In this document: positions 8,461 through 16,642 of the stretch, in pieces
How the letters are laid out: each line of letters begins with the position of its first letter
Position numbering within the stretch: position 1 is the first letter of the stretch
Source: Roseomonas sp.
GTDB taxonomy: Bacteria; Pseudomonadota; Alphaproteobacteria; Acetobacterales; Acetobacteraceae
Assembly: GCA_020249265.1 (NCBI GenBank)
Contig: JADCGA010000020.1
Coordinates: forward strand, 54,055 to 118,054
Length of the DNA stretch: 64,000 bases
Direction: 5' to 3'
Position numbers and translations under genes: made by a program
Notes under the pieces: generated by a model
Told to the model about the DNA's origin: nothing
The model's input: the letters and a program-made list of their open reading frames with translations, nothing else
Databases searched by the model: none

Positions 8461-9144
8461 CTACCTTGAAATCGCCGCCGCCACAGCGCGGCCCAGGAAC
8501 ACAAGGGGTTCAGTGCCGTGCCGTGCGGGCAGGGCGCTGGCATCCCGCGCGCCCAGCGCCAGCAGCATCAGCGGTTGCTGCGCCACCACCACGCGTATCA
8601 GCGCATCGCGCGCAATCAGCCCGCCCGCTTCGCCATGCAGCGCATCGGCGTCTTCGGGCTTGTCGCGCACCAGCACATCGCGCCCGCGCCCGAGCAATTT
8701 CTCCACCATGCCGCGCGGCAGGGGCCGCTGTTCCGGGCGCATCCAAAGCTGGCCGGGATTATCCGGTGGCTCCACACAAAGTGTGCAGCTCTCAAGCCCC
8801 AGTAGATTGGGCCATTCCTGCGCCACGGTTTCCGGCGCATCATCCGAACGCATCAGCGCCAGTACCGCCAGGCGAACGCGCGATACCAGCCCAAGCCCCG
8901 CGCGTTCCGCATCCAAAGCCAGGCGCAATTCAGCATCCAGCGCGGATGCGCGTTCGCGTTCCGCGCCCAGCATCGCCGCCATGTGATCGGTCAGCCCATC
9001 GCCATGCACGCGCCGCGGCGGCGCCAGCGCGCGATAAAGTTCCGGCCGCGCTGCCAAAAATCCAGGATTGGCGCGCAAGAAAGCCTCCACCTCCTCAGCC
9101 GAGGGCCCGTTCGGGGCCTTCCCGCCTGAGGACGGGGTACTCAC
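8461..9144 (-). CDS. DUF484 family protein
   Basis: A 227-residue GAF-like DUF484 protein. [23 protein letters not shown] is the characteristic N-terminal segment, followed by a coiled helical stretch (about residues 55-90) and a GAF-type region. Function is not established, but the gene is a frequent partner of xerC, as here. I chose a GTG start at 9144: it overlaps the TGA of the upstream transaldolase-like gene as GTGA, a typical coupling arrangement. An in-frame ATG nine codons upstream would overlap that gene by 31 bases and is less likely. Confidence 0.85.
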   Translation of the reverse strand: MSTPSSGGKAPNGPSAEEVEAFLRANPGFLAARPELYRALAPPRRVHGDGLTDHMAAMLGAERERASALDAELRLALDAERAGLGLVSRVRLAVLALMRSDDAPETVAQEWPNLLGLESCTLCVEPPDNPGQLWMRPEQRPLPRGMVEKLLGRGRDVLVRDKPEDADALHGEAGGLIARDALIRVVVAQQPLMLLALGARDASALPARHGTEPLVFLGRAVAAAISR

Positions 9145-9797
9145 AGGATGCTTTGTCCCGTCTTTTTCCAATCCGCCAGAAACGCCTCCAGGCCGCGATC
9201 AGTGAGCGGATGCTTCAGCAATTGGCGGATCACGGCGGGTGGCAGGGTCGCCACATGCGCGCCCATCTTGGCGCTTTCCACCAGATGGATCGGGTGGCGG
9301 ATGGAAGCCACCAAAACCTCGGTACGAAGCGCGGGGTAATTGCGGTATATCTGCACAATGTCCGCAATCAGCCGCATGCCATCGGTCGCAATATCATCAA
9401 GCCGCCCGACAAAGGGGGAAATGAAGGCGGCACCCGCCTTGGCGGCCAGCAGCGCCTGGGCTGCGGAAAAACAGAGCGTGACGTTCACCAAAGTCCCTTC
9501 GGAAGCGAGCGTCCGGCAGGCGATCAGCCCGGCTTCGGTCAGTGGGACCTTCACCGCCACATTCGGCGCAATGCCACGCAGGAAGCGCCCTTCGGCCAGC
9601 ATGCCGGCGGCGTCGGTCGCGGTCACTTCAGCGCTGACAGGGCCTGGGGTGATGGCGCAGATTTCCGCAATCACCTGCTTCATGTCGCGTCCAGATTTGG
9701 CGATCAGCGATGGATTGGTGGTCACACCATCCACCATGCCCAATTCGGCAAGGGCGCGGATTTCGGCAACTTCGGCGGTATCAACGAAAAACTTCAT
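9141..9797 (-). CDS. Transaldolase / fructose-6-phosphate aldolase family protein
   Basis: Small decameric-type transaldolase, 218 residues from the ATG of [10 protein letters not shown]. Catalytic residues are visible: D6, N28 in TTNPS, and the Schiff-base K83 in [10 protein letters not shown]129 in SPFVGRLDD matches transaldolase TalB F178, whereas E. coli FSA has Tyr131 there. From that residue I predict transaldolase rather than fructose-6-phosphate aldolase activity, that is, the pentose phosphate pathway. It begins a minus-strand run with DUF484 and xerC (GTGA overlap). An in-frame start 55 codons upstream adds sequence with no family similarity and is rejected. Confidence 0.9.
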   Translation of the reverse strand: MKFFVDTAEVAEIRALAELGMVDGVTTNPSLIAKSGRDMKQVIAEICAITPGPVSAEVTATDAAGMLAEGRFLRGIAPNVAVKVPLTEAGLIACRTLASEGTLVNVTLCFSAAQALLAAKAGAAFISPFVGRLDDIATDGMRLIADIVQIYRNYPALRTEVLVASIRHPIHLVESAKMGAHVATLPPAVIRQLLKHPLTDRGLEAFLADWKKTGQSIL

Positions 9798-9900
9798 GAA
9801 TTCCAATCCTGCAGGGCGAAAGACAAGGCTTTGGCGGGGAATGGCGCTGCGCGACGCAAAGCGCAAGCCTTCCCGTCGCGAATGGGCTATTTCATAGACC

Positions 9901-12123
9901 ATGCCGGCCCCTTCGCGAAAGCAGTCCCTTTTGCCTGAAACAATTTCTTCAAACACTGCCAAGCGCTTGCGCGTTCTGCTGCCGTTGCCACTCGCCGACG
10001 CCTATGATTACCGCGCTGAGGGCGAAGCGCCGCCCCCCGGCAGTTTCGTCGCCGTGCCCTTGGGCGGACGGCAGGTGCTTGGCGTGGTGTGGGATGAAGC
10101 GCCCGAGTCGCACCTTCCCGACCACCGCCTCAAGCCCATCGCCGCCGTGCTGGAAGCGCCGCCCCTGCCGGAAAAGCTGCGCCGCTTCGTGGATTGGGTC
10201 GCGGCCTATACGCTTTCCCCCCGCGGCGCGGTGCTCCGCATGGCCATGAGTGTCCCCGCCGCCCTGGAAGCACAGCCCCATCGCGCCGGCTGGTGCCGTG
10301 CTGATCCTCTGCCTGAAGCGCCGCGCCTGACGCCCGCGCGCCAGCGCGTGCTGGCTGCGCTGCACGCGGGCGATGTGCGCGCCCCCGATGATCTGGCGCG
10401 GGACGCCGGCGTGGCGCCCGCCGTGCTGCGCGGCATGGCCGACGCCGGGCTATTGCTGCCGGGCCTGTTGCCGCCGCTGGAAGAATTCCGCCCGCCCGAT
10501 CTGGCCCGCCCCGGCCCGGTGCTGGATTCTGACCAGGCCGAAGCCGCCGCGCTGCTCCGCTCGGCTGTAGCGCGCGCGGCCTACAGCACCACCTTGCTTT
10601 CCGGCGTGACGGGCTCCGGCAAGACCGAGGTCTATTTCGAAGCCATTGCCGCGGCACTTCAGGCCGGGCGGCAGGCATTGGTGCTGCTGCCCGAAATCGC
10701 GCTTTCCGCGCAATGGCTGGATCGCTTCCGCGCCCGCTTCGGCACTGATCCTGCGCTTTGGCATTCCGAGCTTTCCCCCCGCACGCGGCGCATCACCTGG
10801 CGCGCCGTGGCGGAAGGCCGTGCTCTGGTGCTGGTCGGCGCGCGTTCGGCACTGTTCCTGCCCTTCCCCGATCTCGGCCTGATTGTGGTGGATGAAGAAC
10901 ACGAAACCGCCTTCAAGCAGGAAGAAGGCGTGATCTATCATGCGCGCGATATGGCCGTGGTGCGGGCGCGCTTGTCTGATGCGGCTTGCGTTCTGGTAAG
11001 CGCGACACCCTCGCTTGAAACGCTGACCAATGCCCGCGCCGGGCGATACGCTGAATGCCATTTGGCGGCGCGTCATGGTGGCGCGGTGTTGCCAGAGATT
11101 GGGCTCATTGATCTTCGGCGTGAAACCCCGCTGCGCGGGCGCTTCCTAAGCCCCGTCTTGGTGGCTGCGGTCGCGGAAACGCTCAAGCGCGGCGAACAGG
11201 CCATGCTGTTTCTGAACCGGCGCGGCTATGCGCCACTTACGCTCTGTCGCGCCTGTGGCCATCGGCTGCGCTGCCCGAATTGCACCGCCTGGCTGGTGGA
11301 ACACCGCGCCGCGCGGCGGCTGCAATGCCACCATTGCGGCCATGTCGAAGCGCCGCCAAGCCATTGCCCAAGCTGCGCCGCGCCGCATAGCACGGTGCCA
11401 ATCGGGCCCGGGGTGGAGCGGGTTTTGGAAGAAGCCGCTTTGCTGTTCCCCGAGGCGCGCCGGCTGGTGATGGCATCCGATACACTGCCCGGCCCCGCCG
11501 CCGCCTCAGCCGCCGCCGAGGCCATTGAAAAGCGCGAGGTTGATCTGATCATCGGCACGCAAATCGTGGCCAAGGGCTGGCATTTTCCCTTTTTGACTCT
11601 AGTGGGCGTGGTGGATGCGGATCTGGGCTTGGCGGGCGGTGATTTGCGTGCTGCCGAACGCACGGTCCAGTTACTTCACCAGGTCGCCGGCCGCGCCGGG
11701 CGCGCGGAACATCCCGGGCGCGTTTTGCTGCAAAGCTTTTCGCCAGACCATCCGGTGATGCAGGCGCTGGTGTCCGGCGAATATGAAGCCTTCATGGCGG
11801 CCGAGGCCGAAGCGCGCCGCCCCGGCCATTGGCCGCCCTTCGGCCGGCTTGCCGCGCTGATCGTCAGTTCCCCGGATGAAAAGGCAGCGGACCGAGTCGC
11901 TCGGGATTTGGGCCGTGCTGCCCCAGTCGGTGAGGGGATGGAGGTTCTGGGCCCCGCGCCCGCGCCGCTTGCCTTGCTGCGCGGGCGGCATCGCCGGCGG
12001 CTTTTGCTCAAGGCGCGGCGGGATATTGGCGTGCAGCGGCTATTGGGCGAATGGCTGGCGCGGGTGGATGTGCCCGGCAATGTCCGGGTGCAAGTGGATG
12101 TGGACCCGGTGGGTTTTTTGTAG
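9901..12123 (+). CDS. priA: Primosomal protein N' (replication restart helicase PriA)
   Basis: A 3'-to-5' DNA helicase that reloads the replisome at collapsed forks, 740 residues. An N-terminal 3'-DNA-binding domain begins near [17 protein letters not shown]. Walker [15 protein letters not shown] is at about 235-248 and DEEH at about 331-334. Helicase motif III is VSATPSLET. The zinc region (about 448-495) keeps eight cysteines in four CxxC pairs: CRAC, CPNC, CHHC and CPSC. The [12 protein letters not shown] and [15 protein letters not shown] motifs are intact. It is divergent from the transaldolase-like gene. The exact start is uncertain within the first 20 codons. Confidence 0.95.
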   Translation: MPAPSRKQSLLPETISSNTAKRLRVLLPLPLADAYDYRAEGEAPPPGSFVAVPLGGRQVLGVVWDEAPESHLPDHRLKPIAAVLEAPPLPEKLRRFVDWVAAYTLSPRGAVLRMAMSVPAALEAQPHRAGWCRADPLPEAPRLTPARQRVLAALHAGDVRAPDDLARDAGVAPAVLRGMADAGLLLPGLLPPLEEFRPPDLARPGPVLDSDQAEAAALLRSAVARAAYSTTLLSGVTGSGKTEVYFEAIAAALQAGRQALVLLPEIALSAQWLDRFRARFGTDPALWHSELSPRTRRITWRAVAEGRALVLVGARSALFLPFPDLGLIVVDEEHETAFKQEEGVIYHARDMAVVRARLSDAACVLVSATPSLETLTNARAGRYAECHLAARHGGAVLPEIGLIDLRRETPLRGRFLSPVLVAAVAETLKRGEQAMLFLNRRGYAPLTLCRACGHRLRCPNCTAWLVEHRAARRLQCHHCGHVEAPPSHCPSCAAPHSTVPIGPGVERVLEEAALLFPEARRLVMASDTLPGPAAASAAAEAIEKREVDLIIGTQIVAKGWHFPFLTLVGVVDADLGLAGGDLRAAERTVQLLHQVAGRAGRAEHPGRVLLQSFSPDHPVMQALVSGEYEAFMAAEAEARRPGHWPPFGRLAALIVSSPDEKAADRVARDLGRAAPVGEGMEVLGPAPAPLALLRGRHRRRLLLKARRDIGVQRLLGEWLARVDVPGNVRVQVDVDPVGFL

Positions 12124-12147
12124 GGCAGGCGGCCCGCGCCGCCCGCC
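12124..12147. terminator. GC-rich hairpin between convergent priA and dksA
   Basis: GGCAGGCGGC pairs with GCCGCCCGCC, a 10-bp stem with one A-C mismatch and loop CCGC, starting right after the priA stop and ending just before the dksA stop. It may slow transcription from both sides. No T-tract follows on either strand, so intrinsic termination is only weakly supported. Confidence 0.35.
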
Positions 12148-12151
12148 AGTC

Positions 12152-12568
12152 TCAATCGTCGCGATGCACGCGTTCCATACGTTCATGGCGCTCCTGCGCT
12201 TCGATCGTCATGGTAGCGATGGGCCGCGCTTCCAGACGGCGGAGCGAAATCGGCTCCCCGCTTTCCTCGCAATAGCCATAGGTGCCGTATTCAATCCGGT
12301 CCAAGGCCTGATCAATCTTGTTGATCAATTTCCGCGCCCGGTCCCTGGTGCGCAATTCAAGCGCGCGGTCCGTTTCCACCGAAGCGCGATCCGCGAGATC
12401 CGCTTCCGCTATGCCACCTTCAGATAGGGAGGAGAGCGTCTCACCGGCTTCGCGCACCAAATCCTGCCGCCATCTGAGAAGCTTTTGTCTGAAATATTCA
12501 AGCTGGAGCGCATTCATGAACTCCTCGGAATCCGAGGGACGGTAATCGGGCGGCAATGTCACCAACAT
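12152..12568 (-). CDS. dksA: RNA polymerase-binding transcription factor DksA
   Basis: Stringent-response factor that acts with ppGpp through the RNA polymerase secondary channel, 138 residues. The coiled-coil tip residues are conserved: D57, D60 and A62 in DLADRAS match E. coli D71, D74 and A76, and ELRTRDRARKLINKI follows. The C-terminal domain retains only one of the four zinc cysteines (C100 in YGYCEESGEPI); LEARPIATMTIEAQERHER has none. From memory this loss is common in alphaproteobacterial DksA. Its 5' leader holds a small hairpin (GGTTTC/GAAACC, 12605-12621). fliX lies upstream on the same strand. Confidence 0.95.
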   Translation of the reverse strand: MLVTLPPDYRPSDSEEFMNALQLEYFRQKLLRWRQDLVREAGETLSSLSEGGIAEADLADRASVETDRALELRTRDRARKLINKIDQALDRIEYGTYGYCEESGEPISLRRLEARPIATMTIEAQERHERMERVHRDD

Positions 12569-12707
12569 ATCTTCTTCTTCCCCCGCCTTGCACTTGCCCG
12601 AGGTGGTTTCTTGCTGAAACCTGACTCGATGATTTAAGGGCTTCTATACCCTATTGTTGCAGGGCGCCAGGGGGCGAATTGCGACAAATATCTGACAATG
12701 GCCGATT

Positions 12708-13115
12708 TCAGCTTTCGATGCCGCGCCGGGCCAATTCCAACCTGGCCCGCAGCGCAATGGCCTCCACCGCCTCAGCCAGGCCGGGGTCGGCGGGTTTTTC
12801 GCCTTCGGTCAGCCGGGCCAATTCCTGCAGCCGGGCGGGATCGGCGCGGCCTTCCAGCAATTCCAATTGCAGTGCTTTCAGTTCCTTCAGCATATCCTCG
12901 CCACGGCGGAAGGCGCGGGCATTACGTTCCCCGGCCGGGGCGGATTCCTGCACCTGAAGCAGGCCAATCGCGGTTGCCGCCGAAACGCCGGTGCTGGCAT
13001 TGGCTTCGCGTGCTTCATCCGCGCCGCCGCCCACACGAAAGCCGCCCGAGGCGCCGCGCGTTGACCGCGCCCCCGGCACATTGGTGCCGCCCGTCACGCC
13101 CCGAATAACGACCAT
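12708..13115 (-). CDS. fliX: Flagellar assembly regulator FliX
   Basis: A 135-residue protein with the FliX pattern: a disordered, Gly-rich start (MVVIRGVTGGTN, then STRGASGGFRVGG), and a helical C-terminal half including LLQVQE, GEDMLKELKALQLELLEGR and AVEAIALRARLELARRG. In Caulobacter FliX links completion of early flagellar structures to the sigma-54 activator FlbD. The gene is divergent from flgI, as in Caulobacter, and dksA follows on the same strand. The shared intergenic region carries a sigma-54 promoter and dyads, consistent with this role. Confidence 0.88.
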   Translation of the reverse strand: MVVIRGVTGGTNVPGARSTRGASGGFRVGGGADEAREANASTGVSAATAIGLLQVQESAPAGERNARAFRRGEDMLKELKALQLELLEGRADPARLQELARLTEGEKPADPGLAEAVEAIALRARLELARRGIES

Positions 13116-13137
13116 CTGACCTCCTTCTTCCGCCTTG

Positions 13138-13175
13138 TCCCGGCAGGCTCAGCCGGGACCCGGCAGGTTTTGCCG
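13138..13175. promoter_or_regulatory. Two adjacent dyads, candidate FlbD enhancer sites
   Basis: TCCCGGC (13138-13144) and GCCGGGA (13152-13158) are perfect 7-bp arms with a 7-nt spacer. Immediately next, CGGCA (13161-13165) pairs with TGCCG (13171-13175) across 5 nt. Both lie upstream of the sigma-54 promoter before flgI and downstream of the fliX start. Their position and symmetry suit binding of a sigma-54 activator such as FlbD, but this is inference. Confidence 0.5.
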
Positions 13176-13205
13176 CCGCGACTCGGCGAAGATACCGCCA
13201 AACCC

Positions 13206-13220
13206 TGGCACGGGCCTTGC
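13206..13220 (+). promoter_or_regulatory. Sigma-54 promoter of flgI
   Basis: TGGCACgggccTTGC: the -24 GG and -12 GC dinucleotides are 10 bases apart, the canonical spacing, and both half-sites match consensus. Transcription should start around 13232, about 40 bp before the flgI start. Late flagellar genes of this lineage are typically sigma-54 dependent. Confidence 0.82.
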
Positions 13221-13273
13221 CCTGTAACCGGAGAGACCGCCGCCCATGATCGGGGTGGCGCCGGAGACAGACC

Positions 13274-14395
13274 TTGACCCGTATAGCGCAAGCGTTCGCA
13301 AAAATCCTTACCGCCCTTGCATTGGCGGTGTGTTTCCTTGCGCCGCCCGCCACCGCCCAAATCCGCATCAAGGATATAGTGGATATGGAGGGCGTGCGCG
13401 ACAACCAACTGGTGGGTTACGGGCTGGTTATTGGCCTGAATGGCACCGGGGATCGCCTCAGAAGCTCGGTCTTTACCCGCCAATCGCTGGTCGGGATGCT
13501 GGAACGCTTGGGCGTCAATTCGCGCGATTTCGAACGCCAATTGGACACGAAGAATATTGCCGCCGTGATGGTAACGGCGAATCTGCCCGCCTTCGCCAAG
13601 CCCGGCAGCCGGATTGATGTGGCGGTTTCCGCCCTAGGCGATGCCACGAACCTGACTGGCGGCACGCTGCTGGTCACACCTCTGCTTGGCGCGGATGGAG
13701 AGGTCTACGCGGTGGCGCAGGGCGCGCTTGCGACCGGTGCGATTAGTGCAAAGGGCGCCGCCGCTTCCGTCACGCGCGGTGTGCCGACGGCAGGGCGCAT
13801 TTCCAATGGTGCGATTGTCGAGCGCGAAGTGCCCTTTACGCTCGCCAATCGGGATCGTGTGCGCCTGTCGCTCAGGAATCCGGATTTGACCACGGCGCGG
13901 CGCATCGCCACCGCCATCAATAATTCAGCGCGGCGGAATGTCGCGACCGCGACTGATCCGCGCACGGTCTCCGTCGCGCTCAATGGGCGCGATCCGGTGG
14001 CCTTTTTGACCGATATCGAAAGGCTGCGCGTTGAACCCGACCAGATCGCCCGCGTGGTGATTGATGAGGCGACGGGCACGATCGTGATGGGCGATGCGGT
14101 GCGGGTTTCCACCGTGGCCATCGCGCAGGGCAATTTGACCATCCGTATCACGGAAACACCGCAAGTCAGCCAGCCCAATGCCTTTGCGCAGGGCGAAACT
14201 CAGGTGGTGCCGCGCACCGGCATTGAAATTGAAGACCAAGCAGAGCGTCGCATGGGCATTCTGCCCCAGAATGTGACTCTTCAAGAACTGGTGCGTGGCC
14301 TGAATAGCCTGGGCGTTGGCCCGCGTGACCTGATTTCCATCCTGCAAGCCATCAAGGCCGCTGGCGCCTTGCAGGCTGATCTGGAGCTCCGCTGA
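13274..14395 (+). CDS. flgI: Flagellar P-ring protein FlgI
   Basis: Builds the periplasmic P ring around the flagellar rod; 373 residues. A Sec signal peptide (MTRIAQAFAKILTALALAVCFLAPPATAQ) precedes IRIKDIVDMEGVRDNQLVGYGLVIGLNGTGD, the family signature. LLVTPLLGADGEVYAVAQGAL and the C-terminal LVRGLNSLGVGPRDLISILQAIKAAGAL also match. The start is TTG at 13274, with GGAGA at 13263-13267 (6-nt spacing); the nearby ATG at 13246 is out of frame. It heads an operon with the rod-binding and flgN-like genes, overlapping the former by one base, and is driven by the sigma-54 promoter at 13206-13220. Confidence 0.95.
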   Translation: MTRIAQAFAKILTALALAVCFLAPPATAQIRIKDIVDMEGVRDNQLVGYGLVIGLNGTGDRLRSSVFTRQSLVGMLERLGVNSRDFERQLDTKNIAAVMVTANLPAFAKPGSRIDVAVSALGDATNLTGGTLLVTPLLGADGEVYAVAQGALATGAISAKGAAASVTRGVPTAGRISNGAIVEREVPFTLANRDRVRLSLRNPDLTTARRIATAINNSARRNVATATDPRTVSVALNGRDPVAFLTDIERLRVEPDQIARVVIDEATGTIVMGDAVRVSTVAIAQGNLTIRITETPQVSQPNAFAQGETQVVPRTGIEIEDQAERRMGILPQNVTLQELVRGLNSLGVGPRDLISILQAIKAAGALQADLELR

Positions 14396-14730
14396 TGTTG
14401 GATGCCACCAACCTGGTCCCCCCGCAGCAGCGCGCCCTTCGCGCGCCGCAGGCCGGTGCCATGTCCGAAGCCGCTATGCGCAAATCCGCGCGAGATTTCG
14501 AAACCCAGGCGCTGGGGTTCCTGCTGCAACCGATGTTTGCCACGGTGGATATGTCCAAATCCTCCTTCGGCGGCGGCGCGGCCGAGGCGCAATGGCGCCC
14601 GATGCTGGTTGAAGCCTTTGCGGCTGCCGCCGTGCGGGCCGGCGGTGTCGGCATTGCTGATTCTGTCTATCGCGAATTGCTCCGCCAAAACGGAGCACTG
14701 AACCCCAATATGGGAGAGGCCCAACCATGA
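14395..14730 (+). CDS. Rod-binding protein (FlgJ N-terminal domain / CheL type)
   Basis: A 111-residue protein equivalent to the N-terminal rod-capping half of FlgJ, without the muramidase domain, as usual in alphaproteobacteria (CheL in Caulobacter). Recognisable segments are KSARDFETQALGFLLQPMF, a Gly/Ala loop (SSFGGGAAEAQWRPMLVEAF) and the C-terminal GIADSVYRELLR. It likely helps assemble the flagellar rod in the periplasm although no signal peptide is seen. Start overlaps the flgI stop (TGATG) and its own stop overlaps the next start (ATGA). Confidence 0.88.
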   Translation: MLDATNLVPPQQRALRAPQAGAMSEAAMRKSARDFETQALGFLLQPMFATVDMSKSSFGGGAAEAQWRPMLVEAFAAAAVRAGGVGIADSVYRELLRQNGALNPNMGEAQP

Positions 14731-15128
14731 TTGATGCTTTGTTGATCGCCGGCAAAAGACTGGCGGAAGCCCTGCGCGCTGAAAATGAGGCTTTGGCGAA
14801 GCTTGACCTTTCGCGCGCCGCCAAGCTTGCGGAAAGCAAGATCGCCGCGAGCGACGCCTTCGCCCAGGCCTATGCGGCCCAGGCCAAGCATGGCGCGCGC
14901 CCTGATGGCGCGATGCGCGAAGAAGCGCAGATGCTGACGAAGCAATTGGAGGTTCTAGGCAGTGAGAACCGCAAATTGCTGGAACGCGCCATTTCGCTTC
15001 AGTCGCGCGTGATTGAAACCATCGCCACCGCCGCGCTGCCGCGCGTTGCCAATCCTGGTTATGGGCCGAAGGGCTATCAGACCCCGCCGCGCCAGACGCC
15101 CGCACTCGCGGTCGCGGCCCGCGCCTGA
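14727..15128 (+). CDS. FlgN-like flagellar chaperone (predicted)
   Basis: A 133-residue, mostly helical protein. Helices are AGKRLAEALRAENEALAKLD, LAESKIAASDAFAQAYAAQAK and EAQMLTKQLEVLGSENRKLLERA, followed by IETIATAALPR and a Pro-rich tail. This resembles FlgN, the cytoplasmic chaperone of hook-associated proteins, in length and helix pattern, but no unambiguous motif is present. The last-gene position in the flgI operon, coupled by ATGA, supports a flagellar role. Family assignment is inference from context plus a weak profile match by eye. Confidence 0.6.
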   Translation: MIDALLIAGKRLAEALRAENEALAKLDLSRAAKLAESKIAASDAFAQAYAAQAKHGARPDGAMREEAQMLTKQLEVLGSENRKLLERAISLQSRVIETIATAALPRVANPGYGPKGYQTPPRQTPALAVAARA

Positions 15129-15156
15129 AAAAAACGCCCGGCAGTGATGCCGGGCG
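15128..15156 (-). terminator. Intrinsic terminator for the RidA gene (minus strand)
   Basis: CGCCCGGCA (15135-15143) and TGCCGGGCG (15148-15156) form a perfect 9-bp stem with loop GTGA. On the minus strand it is followed by seven T (A-run at 15128-15134), a textbook terminator for the gene ending at 15212. On the plus strand the hairpin also follows the flgN-like stop, but with no T-tract. Confidence 0.8.
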
Positions 15157-15211
15157 CTTGCTGTATGAAACGGCGCCGGCGTTTCACCCTGGCGCCTTTT
15201 TGCCTGTCTGA

Positions 15212-15562
15212 TCAGCGGCAGGCGGTGACCATGATTTCCACCAAATGGCGCGGATCGGCCATATTGGCTTCCACGCAAGCCCGCGCCGGGGCGCCGCCCG
15301 CGGGCAGCCAGGCGGTCCAAAGCTCATTCATCGCGCCGCGGTCACGGATATCCTTCAGCCAAATCTGGGCCGACAGCATGCGGGTCTTGTCCGTGCCATT
15401 GGCTTCCAGCGCGGCATCAATCTTCGCCAGCACTTCCGCCGTTTGGCCCTTGATGTCCTTTGACAGGTCATCGGCGGTGAGGCCCGCGAGGAAGACGAAA
15501 TTATGATACTCGACTGAGGATGAGAGGATCTGGTTTGATCCCTGACGATTGATCTTGCTCAT
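15212..15562 (-). CDS. RidA/YjgF/UK114 family protein
   Basis: A 116-residue RidA-fold protein. Family segments include FVFLAGLTADDLSKDIKGQT (the typical FLSGQ region), EVLAKIDAALEANGTDKTRMLSAQIWLKDI and the C-terminal GAPARACVEANMADPRHLVEI. The conserved Arg in PARACVEA is the residue that binds the 2-imino acid carboxylate in deaminating members. RidA proteins hydrolyse reactive enamines and imines, but many paralogues have other jobs, so the substrate is open. It is monocistronic with its own terminator. Confidence 0.9.
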   Translation of the reverse strand: MSKINRQGSNQILSSSVEYHNFVFLAGLTADDLSKDIKGQTAEVLAKIDAALEANGTDKTRMLSAQIWLKDIRDRGAMNELWTAWLPAGGAPARACVEANMADPRHLVEIMVTACR

Positions 15563-15645
15563 GTCCGGCCTTTCAGAAGGGTTGGTCAGCGCCAGGCGCT
15601 GGGTGGGTTTTAGAACAAAACTTCCCGGGCGCGAAATCGCCGCGC

Positions 15646-16623
15646 CTAAGCGACGCGATACGTACTACCCGACGCCGCCGCGCCGATCATCGCCTCAAAC
15701 ACCGCGACACCATGGATCGCTTCTTCAACCGGCAAAGGATAAGCCGGGCCACCCGTGATGGCGGCGGCAAAAGCTGCAAGTTCAGCATGTTCGATATCGG
15801 TCTTCGGGAAGTCCTTGATCCAACCTTGACCCTCGCGCGGGCTGAAGCTCAGTTTCTCATGGCCGTTCAATTCCAGCGCCGCATCCGTGCCGTAAAGGGC
15901 GATGCGCCAGACGCGCGGCGCATAGGCGAGCGTCGCAAAACAGCCGGTGGCGCCGGAGGCGAAGGAAAACAGCCCCGCCGTCGTATCATCCATGCCATTG
16001 GTGAGAGCGCGGGCGAGTGAGCGCACCGTGACTTCAGCAATCGGGCCGGCCAGGTTGATCATCATGTCAATCATATGGATGCCCATGCCGCCCATGCCGC
16101 CGAGCGGGCTTTCATGGGCATCCGTCCGCCACATGCCAGGCTGATAGGAAAGCGCACCCGGCCCGCTGAACTGCCCTTCAACATGCAGCAAGGTGCCAAG
16201 CGCGCCGGCGGCGATCGGCTTTTTCATTTCGGCAACCGCCGGCAGGAAGCGCCGATTATGGCCAAGCGCCATCACCACGCCGGCCTTGCGGCAGGCGGCA
16301 ACAGAGGCCTCAGCGCTTGCCTTGGTCATGGTGAAGGGTTTTTCGACAAAAACATGCTTGCCCGCTTGCGCCGCCGCAATCACCTGATCCGCATGCATCT
16401 GGTGCGGCGACGCAATCACCACTGCCTTGACGCGCGGTTCGGCCAGGATGGCGTTCAGGTCAGGCAGGATCTTCACCCCCTGCCGCGCGGCCCATTCGGC
16501 GGCGCGTTCCGGGCGCCCGGTGCTGCCGGCAATGAAGCGGATGCCGGCATCATTCCGGTTCTGCACACTATCAACCAGGGTCTGGCCCCAGCGCCCCATG
16601 CCCACAATGGCCGCTTCAATCAT
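15646..16623 (-). CDS. Gfo/Idh/MocA family oxidoreductase
   Basis: NAD(P)-dependent dehydrogenase, 325 residues. The Rossmann loop AIVGMGRWGQTLVDSVQ opens the protein. The family EKPFT Lys motif follows HMHADQVIAAAQAGKHVFV. GMGGMGIHMIDMMINLAGPI supplies the conserved His of the C-terminal alpha/beta domain. These enzymes usually act on sugars, inositols or related polyols, but the substrate cannot be told. It starts 19 bp downstream of the MFS transporter stop, so the two are probably co-transcribed, perhaps for export or uptake coupled to metabolism. Confidence 0.88.
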   Translation of the reverse strand: MIEAAIVGMGRWGQTLVDSVQNRNDAGIRFIAGSTGRPERAAEWAARQGVKILPDLNAILAEPRVKAVVIASPHQMHADQVIAAAQAGKHVFVEKPFTMTKASAEASVAACRKAGVVMALGHNRRFLPAVAEMKKPIAAGALGTLLHVEGQFSGPGALSYQPGMWRTDAHESPLGGMGGMGIHMIDMMINLAGPIAEVTVRSLARALTNGMDDTTAGLFSFASGATGCFATLAYAPRVWRIALYGTDAALELNGHEKLSFSPREGQGWIKDFPKTDIEHAELAAFAAAITGGPAYPLPVEEAIHGVAVFEAMIGAAASGSTYRVA

Positions 16624-16642
16624 TCTGATGCCTCATTCAGGT

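Noticed and set aside
7752..9938. Plus-strand reading frame of 728 codons
   Set aside because: Antisense to xerC, DUF484 and the transaldolase-like gene, all with clear motifs.
9798..9962. N-terminal extension of the transaldolase-like gene
   Set aside because: Family members begin at [10 protein letters not shown]; the extra 55 residues overlap priA and match nothing.
12124..12147. Bidirectional terminator for priA and dksA
   Set aside because: Kept only as a low-confidence hairpin because no T-tract follows on either strand.
13246..13617. ATG-started frame upstream of flgI
   Set aside because: It is out of frame with FlgI; the TTG at 13274 gives a proper signal peptide and ribosome site.
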